Positions 57,808-64,000 of a stretch of DNA of 64,000 nt are shown here, in pieces. This stretch comes from Kappaphycus alvarezii. Taxonomy: Eukaryota > Rhodophyta > Florideophyceae > Gigartinales > Solieriaceae. How positions within the stretch are numbered: position 1 is the first letter of the stretch; each line of letters begins with the position of its first letter. Made by a program: the position numbers and the translations under genes. The stretch spans positions 1 through 64,000 of the forward strand of contig NADL03000755.1 in NCBI GenBank assembly GCA_002205965.3. The letters are read 5' to 3'. The notes beneath the pieces are model-generated. The model was not told the DNA's origin and did not search any database. It saw nothing but the letters and a program-made list of their open reading frames with translations.

Positions 57808-59560
57808 TTACGCCCTCTCTTGACCACCTAAAGGCTTGATATCCGACAGTACCTTACGTACGTTCTGCGGCGGTTCCAGAATCGATTGACCGGCGGTATT
57901 GGTCATATTACTTGCAAACAGACGCATCTGCGAATCATTCTGCCGTCCTTGAGTCCCGATAAAGTTACAGATCAAGGCTTGATCCCAATACATATACATG
58001 CGGATCTTACATGCCTTTTCAGGGCAAATATAATGTACCTCAAAAATCAGGACCCTAAAATAGTACTGGAACCACGCTTTATAGTTGCGGTAAACGATAT
58101 AAGTCCCCAATTCTCGTGCGGGCTGACAGTACAGTCTTTCCTTCAAGCCAACGACCACCCAAGAGGCTCGAAGCCCTTATTCCTATCCTCGCCCTTTTCT
58201 AAGCTGTCAAATACCTGATATCCACTGAATTGACGAGTATCTCCCGGTGAGATAGACGAGGCGAGTAAATTTCGTTCAGCCGGATGACGCACTCCTCGGT
58301 TAATTTGACCTCCCATGTTCCATTTGCCTCCGCTGCAGAATTTTAGAATTTTATAGAAGTTTTTTGTAGCACGTAGAGGAACTGCGCTCAAAAAGAGCGG
58401 GTAGGGGATATGGAGGAAAGACAAGTCCCCGGTGCCGCGTTCATAACGGAACGAAGTACAATATCGAATTTGGCTGGCTCTTGCTGAAAATCTGGATAGA
58501 TAATTGTAGTTCCTTGAAAAAAAATTTATCAAGAACACCTACAATTATTTCTTCAAGTTTATTTTCAGCCAATTCATCAAAAGCCACGATCCTACACTTT
58601 GTAGCCTGCAGAGGAACCGTTCATAGAAAATGGCTGATTTTGCTTATTTAGAATCAAGCTCGAAGCAAATCCAAAGACACATGAATTTCTTTTAGCTTCT
58701 TGAAATACTTCAACAGGACCGGGAGAGAAGCCACGTTAGAAGAGAAGTTCTTTCCCATGTATTCATCATCCCCTACCTAGGTGCGCATAACTCGCGTCCC
58801 AGTATTGCACTGTTGGTGAAAATCCTGTGAGTCGGGATCTGCAACGTCTAGTGACGGCGCAGTAGGCCAATAGGCAGCAAACTTGCTCATTTATAGGTTC
58901 AGTCTGAGGTAATTCGTCGCTGGAGAGTCAAGAATCTCTAGCTCATTGCGGATAGTCTCGTGGGTCCCAATTGTGTATCCTTCATACACATACCACTGAA
59001 TGAATAGCAGCGGTTGCTCCATGCTTCCGTTGGGAGCCCCTTTTAACTACCCTTGCAGTCGCAGTACCGCATCGTATAGTACAAAATAGAAATTCAGGAG
59101 TCCCAGGGGGTCCCCTGGCTGTACTCCGGGAACGTTGCAAATTTTTTGTTCTCCACACCACAATTAAACTGGTTCCGTCTCATGAGTGTACTCAACCCAC
59201 GGCAGTAACGCCGGGAAAAAAACTTTCACCCTCTCCAGAAAAGTATCACCGCCGTCCAGATTTAATGCTTTTTAGGTCAACAGAGAGCTTTTCGTGGGTA
59301 GCGGAGTGTTTTCTGTTATCTTACACTCTGCACGTGGCGTAAACCTCAGTCTGAGTTCCCCCCGAATTCTTCATGCCGATCTACAGCAGTTGAAAGTGCT
59401 AGCGAGCTGATTCGGTTAAACGAGACATAAGGCAACACCAGACGATATTACGAAGCGCCTCTCCCACTTCAGTAGGCCGGATTCCTCCTAAAGGCTTCAG
59501 GAGGGAAGTGAAAGTAGAATCAAACCTAATAAGGGTGCTGAACTCTCAAAGTTTAGATTA
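57808..59560 (-). pseudogene. LINE (non-LTR) reverse transcriptase, decayed
   Basis: On the minus strand the order is KPLGGIRPTEVGEALRN (about 59500-59445), FFPALLPWVEYTHETEP (about 59240-59170), VPGVQPGDPLGLLNFYFVLY (about 59125-59065, the QGDPLG motif) and WYVYEGYTIGTHETIRNEL (about 58995-58940). KISHFL, CRIVAFDELAENKLEEIIVG (about 58600-58530) and NRGVRHPAERNLLASSIS (about 58305-58250) follow. This is the domain order of LINE reverse transcriptases plus their C-terminal region. The catalytic pair expected as Asp-Asp-Gly reads Tyr-Glu-Gly (58981-58986). Stops and shifts are frequent. The apurinic endonuclease and Gag-like part of a full LINE are not found. Confidence 0.6.
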
Positions 59561-62500
59561 AAGCTCTCTTCATGTCTTGAGTTTCGTCTAAATGTACACA
59601 GATGTTCATAGATTTGAGCGTTAAGCGCCAAGGAATAACTAATAGTTAAGGCCCTAACAGATGTGGTTTTTTGTTAAATAATCGATACTCTCGTTATTTT
59701 GGTTTATTTATTTCCTCACCTTCTGCTACATACCATTTCTGTAGCTATGGAAGCCAAACACGTACTGCTACTTGAACTCATTTTAAGGGTGTCTCATGGA
59801 ACGAAAAACAAATTGCTAGGTTAAGAAACTAGTAATCATTCGGTGTCTTTTATCACTTAATTGGGCTTGAGTCCTTCGATACTTGGTTTAAGACTTCTGT
59901 GCTATGTGAATGGATACAGTGATTTAATGTATCAGAAAGCACTACTGGTGCTGATTAGGAGAATTCCCACGATGATGTTTTCAAAAATTGTACGTTACAT
60001 GTTAATATGTTCCTTAATCCTTGGCATATTCGTAAGAAATTTGTTCCCAAACTTGTTGTGTTATGTTCCAGTCTCAGTCCTTACAGCATGACGCTGTGTA
60101 ATCCTAATGAAGCTGTGGATTTTGAGTAGCAAATTCAATTATTCTCGACCCTCTGCAGCATAGTTACTAAAATCGAGGAATACTAATTATTCCAAGCATT
60201 TTATACTCTGCCAAAAATTATCAAAAACTCAAAAAGATCGTATAAATGATTTTTCCTCCCCTATGAAGGCATTATGACTACAAAAAATGTTATAACATAT
60301 AATTATCACTCAAAGGAAGAACCCTCTAGGCAATCAGCCGTGGGATATTCCTTCGAGTGTCCCAGTACCCCTTAAAATCCAGCTTATTTTTACGAAGCTT
60401 ATTCTGTGCTAAAGGGTGTATCAAGACAATGTCTATTGGGTAAACGAGACTGCTCAAATTTGTTCCACGGGTGTCAATGGAAGCTATAGCACTTCAGTGC
60501 AGCATTTCATACTCAGAAAATGATATTAAACACCAATTTTATGCCTTATAGCCAAAAGTTAAAGCTCTGCCATGAAATTACTGAGTAAAATTTCTCTGTG
60601 AAAAATACAGTTACACTATTTTTCTTCGCTGTTTTTCGAAAAAATACCTTCTACGTTCATCAAATATTCGATACAAGAGCATATTATTCTGATGTCCTGC
60701 CCGGCAGTATAGTTTTGATTTAGAATTGCTTTAAATCGCTCTGATCTCCCAAGCATTAATCTTCATGTTCCAAAGGCTATTTCTAGGCGACCCAGATATT
60801 TTTCAATAAATACACAGAACGAAAGGCATTTTTTGAGAGTTTTATTGCAACACAGTTTAGAAGGACGCATAATTAGTAATTTTTTGGTGGTTAAAATCAT
60901 TCGAACAACGACTACACTCATCATCAAGTATTAGATGAAGAAAAGAATAATTAACTTGCACACTTTTGAATTTAATCGATTTGTTAGTGCTTTCCTTTGA
61001 TTAGTAAGGCCCTGTTGCTCTAGAATATCCTCTGAGTATCTCTAATTACTTCGAGATAAATATATGCAATGATTTACAAAATAAATTAGTTTCACGATTT
61101 GTCTGGGTAATGTTAATCTACGTACCCTTGAAAGTATCATTGTTAGATTGCAAATTATCGCGTACCTTCTGCTCTCAATCTAAACCGTACGTAAAAATTC
61201 CAACAAGGTTACCATTTGCTTTTCTGGTTCTTAAATATTCACATATGGTCACCATGTGTAGACACAGTTCACGTGAGCTCAAATTTTTATTGGCTGGAAA
61301 GGGAGCTTTTCACAGTGAATTTTGAAAATATTCCATAATTAATCTATTTTTAACTCCTATTTCACAGTTAGGGAAGAATTCTCAGCAGTTAATGCGTCAA
61401 CAGTATAATCCAATACCCGTAAGTCATAAAAAAGGGATTAAAAATTCTCCTTACAAGTTGTGCGAAAGTTGGCTATCATTTCGGGTCGAATAAAGAAAAT
61501 ATATTACCAAATCATTACCTAAAATCCCCTAATAACCCCTAATAACCCCTCAACATGTGAAAGAGCTGTGTGTGATTTTTAATCAATTTCGCTGATCTAT
61601 CATGATCCTACCCCTTATTATCCCTTTCAAACCATCACAGCTACAATCAAACTAATTTTTTTTAAAGTCCATCAAATATTACCAAACTAAAGAACTTTTT
61701 AGTTGTTGTCTATACTTCTTAAAAAAATTTGACATTCGATGACCCTGATTACACCACATACGCCTAGATGTTTCTATTATGTGACATTTCGTCCCAATCA
61801 TATGCTCCAAATTCACGTAAAATCGTATCTTAATCGGCAACTTTCATTGCATTCCAATAATTTCATTCTATTATAGTTAATCTAAGCGTTTGAACCATCC
61901 GCTGGGTTTGCAGAGCTTTTATATAGCATTTTGTTGAAATTAGTAGATCAATTAACGCCTTCAAATTTAAAATCAGGTTCAAAATTCATTTGTGTACAGT
62001 TTCTTCTTTAGGGGATCAACTTAGCTCTTCTTCAATTTAATCAATCTATTCTTCCAATATTTCCCTGTCTAAAACTCTTTTCGGAGAAATCCTATTCTAT
62101 TACTAGAAAAAGACCTGTCAAAAGCTTTTCTTCAAGTGAAAATCATACCTTAAACGTCTTACAGCCAGCAATTGTCCGAAGCCCAAATTTAATTCCTATG
62201 AAATCCTTGAAGTAATTAGTCTCTAGCTTTATTTCATCAATAGCGCTCCCGCAGTCAGTTCTTTCCTTGAACCTACGGAATTTAAGGGGCCTCTTTACCT
62301 GTGGTAACTTCGAGAAAATCGTAAAAGACCAAATATCCGTCCAAACATCGGAACAGAAGGCCTCACATGAAACATTGTTACTCTTAATTTTGCACTAGGC
62401 TTGCGTAGGTAAAATAGACTACTGGGACTTCTAATTTTTCCATAATTGAACTGGTAAACTTTTATGATATTGCTCTTTTCATCGGGTCGTCGTCAGTTTT

Positions 62501-62580
62501 ATTTGCGTAATTATTTCATTAGCCCTTGTAGAGAACTACTTTTAGCCAATAGCTTTTTCGAAACTCTCAGATAGCAAATA
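59561..62580. other. AT-rich stretch without a recognised gene
   Basis: No family signature was found. A 25-bp tract (61526-61550) has CCCCT three times spaced by AATAA. A 76-codon plus-strand frame at 59861-60091 is hydrophobic and unassigned. Confidence 0.4.
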
Positions 62581-62589
62581 AAGCGGTCA

Positions 62590-63540
62590 CAAACTATATG
62601 ACGCTACTGATGAGAGATCTAAATGCAGCAAAATGTATTTTCTTCGATATTAATTTCCGCAATCTTCCATTATTGTACAACTTATCGTCGACTGTTGATG
62701 AGACTCAATTTTCTCGTCTCCATCGATTTTAACATTAATTTGTTGACTAAGGAGTATGAGCCATTCGCAAAAGTGAATTCTACCTGGTCTTCAGAAAAAT
62801 TTGTACAAATTAAATGCGTTCTCGATCCTCTTGATAGATGCGGATGTTTTTACAATATTTCAAGCAAATAGAATATCATCCAATATCTGAATAGCTAGAA
62901 CCACAATGAACGAGAGGTTTCGGTACGTATACTACTTGTAAGAATCTAAAATTGCGTAATAATTCGGTTCGGAAGTCCTGCTATTTAGCTACAACTATTG
63001 GGAGTCTTCAGGCAGCCGAGAATAGTACAAAATTGTTGTGATGGCGAGTTCTGAGTTGCGTTCTTGACAAGATGTAAGTATTTCTTTCGTAGTGAGTCTG
63101 CATAAATGCGCTTTTGAATTCTACCATAATGCTTAATCTATGAAATTTCTTCGCTAAGGATACAAAAATGTGGATACCAAATGGTGGACAGATCGCCGAA
63201 TATGTTATCAGCAGATAGGTATTGCGGTCCTTATTTCCACGACCTGCTATTTTGCTCAATCAAACAGAACTGTCTCTGCTATGTTCGAATTTGTGAAACA
63301 CATGAATGTTTACTATTTTGTCGTTGAGCGCCGTTTGCAAGACTGTAACGTCTCTAACAATATTCTTGAAAGATTTCTCGTCTCTATCATGGGGGTTCTC
63401 AGATTTGTGCTATTTTAATCTTGTACCTGATGCTTTGTACAGTCTATTAAGAACATTCAGAGAAGCTTCTACACCTGGCTTCTTCCAAATTTTGTTCTGC
63501 TCCGAAGTCACCTTGGCATTTCTACACATTTAGTGCCCAC
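62590..63540 (-). pseudogene. Ty1/copia-type reverse transcriptase, decayed
   Basis: The minus strand gives GRGNKDRNTYLLITYSAICP, HIFVSLAKKFHRLS and VEFKSAFMQTHYERNTYI (63259-63070), the start of a copia RT with its motif A region. It is followed lower down by IQILDDILFA (about 62893-62864), in the place of the catalytic Y/I-x-DD box, then IENAFNLYKF, GRIHFCEW and VKIDGDEKIES (about 62740-62705). Spacing and order fit the RT to post-RT region of copia elements. Stops are frequent and no integrase, Gag or LTR is visible. Only this segment survives, near the right edge of the window. Confidence 0.5.
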
Positions 63541-64000
63541 AGATGTGCTTTTGAACCTTTTGTACGATGTTCGTGAGGTCTTTCTATGACCCTTAGCCTA
63601 CATCCGAAATGCAGTACGCAGAAGAAAAGTAAGTTATTTTAGTATTCCATATAACTCACTAAAAAACGTAAAAACAATATGGTTGACATAAGTTTGCATA
63701 TTTTTTCAGGATAATGTTGCTTCGTTTAGAATTTCCTAGTTTATCCGGATGTGAAACATTTTTTTCTAAACCCCCTAATTAATATGCATAAGGTAACAGT
63801 AGCTAGGTATAATGAGTTCATAATTATACATCGCGAAGACTGGTCGATGACTTTGTATCTGATTTGTACTAATCTTCCTAGTCATTTCGCTCTGTGAGGA
63901 GTCTTGAGTCAGAAATGTTTTTCACTTGACCCTTTCTCTTGCATCTATCGAACTGCTAACGTTGAATATCCAGAACTGACTATAGTCGGGTATATGTAAC

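Noticed and set aside
57886-58218. 110-codon plus-strand frame
   Set aside because: It overlaps the minus-strand LINE C-terminal region and shows no family features.
61526-61550. CCCCTAATAA repeats as telomere-like sequence
   Set aside because: Only about two and a half units occur, inside the window, and the unit is not a known telomere repeat.
1-64000. CRISPR arrays, bacterial promoters, riboswitches, plasmid or phage origins
   Set aside because: No regularly spaced repeats and no prokaryotic gene organisation. All protein evidence is eukaryotic transposon.

Overview
The window looks like repeat-rich nuclear DNA of a eukaryote. Nearly every protein similarity I can read belongs to a transposable element, most are broken by frameshifts and stops, and long AT-rich stretches without genes separate them. 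There is no bacterial-style operon, no rRNA or tRNA gene and no clearly intact host gene. The mix of Ty3, copia, DIRS-type, LINE, piggyBac-like, pogo-like and PIF/Harbinger-like elements would fit a repeat-rich fungus, oomycete or alga, but I cannot fix the lineage from sequence alone.

Layout. 0-1.5 kb: the chromodomain tail of a decayed chromovirus followed by a degenerate CCGAACGG-rich repeat tract. 1.5-4.7 kb: mostly empty, with a possible LTR end plus primer-binding site near 3.3 kb and a cysteine-rich coding relic near 4 kb. 4.7-15.6 kb: a decayed piggyBac-like transposase gene on the minus strand, which appears to carry an inserted YqaJ-type nuclease domain. It is split by a complete 7.3 kb Ty3-type LTR retrotransposon (7643-14962, LTRs nearly identical, target duplication AATAC). 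That element encodes Gag-protease, RT, RNase H, integrase and a 3' accessory protein built from two gaplessly alignable copies of a 136-residue domain that I do not recognise. 15.6-27 kb: low-coding DNA with foldbacks, small duplications, clusters of TACAGTA/TACTGTA palindromes and one candidate set of terminal exons (20724-21040). 27.1-28.7 kb: a pogo/Tigger-like transposase relic. 34.3-39.5 kb: a tyrosine-recombinase (DIRS-group) retrotransposon with split direct repeats. 41.7-47.1 kb: a second, divergent, 5'-truncated and interrupted copy on the opposite strand. 47-64 kb: AT-rich DNA with relics of a PIF/Harbinger-like transposase, a LINE and a Ty1/copia reverse transcriptase, plus a cluster of stem-loops near 52.2 kb.

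How the parts relate. Gag, protease, RT, RNase H and integrase of the Ty3 element would have formed one replication system whose transcript starts in the LTR. The DIRS-type elements would instead use their tyrosine recombinase to insert a circular intermediate. As read here, none of the elements is intact: RT catalytic residues are changed in the Ty3 element, the second DIRS copy and the LINE, and DDE residues are changed in the pogo and Harbinger relics. The two most unusual items are the duplicated-domain accessory protein of the Ty3 element and the piggyBac/YqaJ composite.
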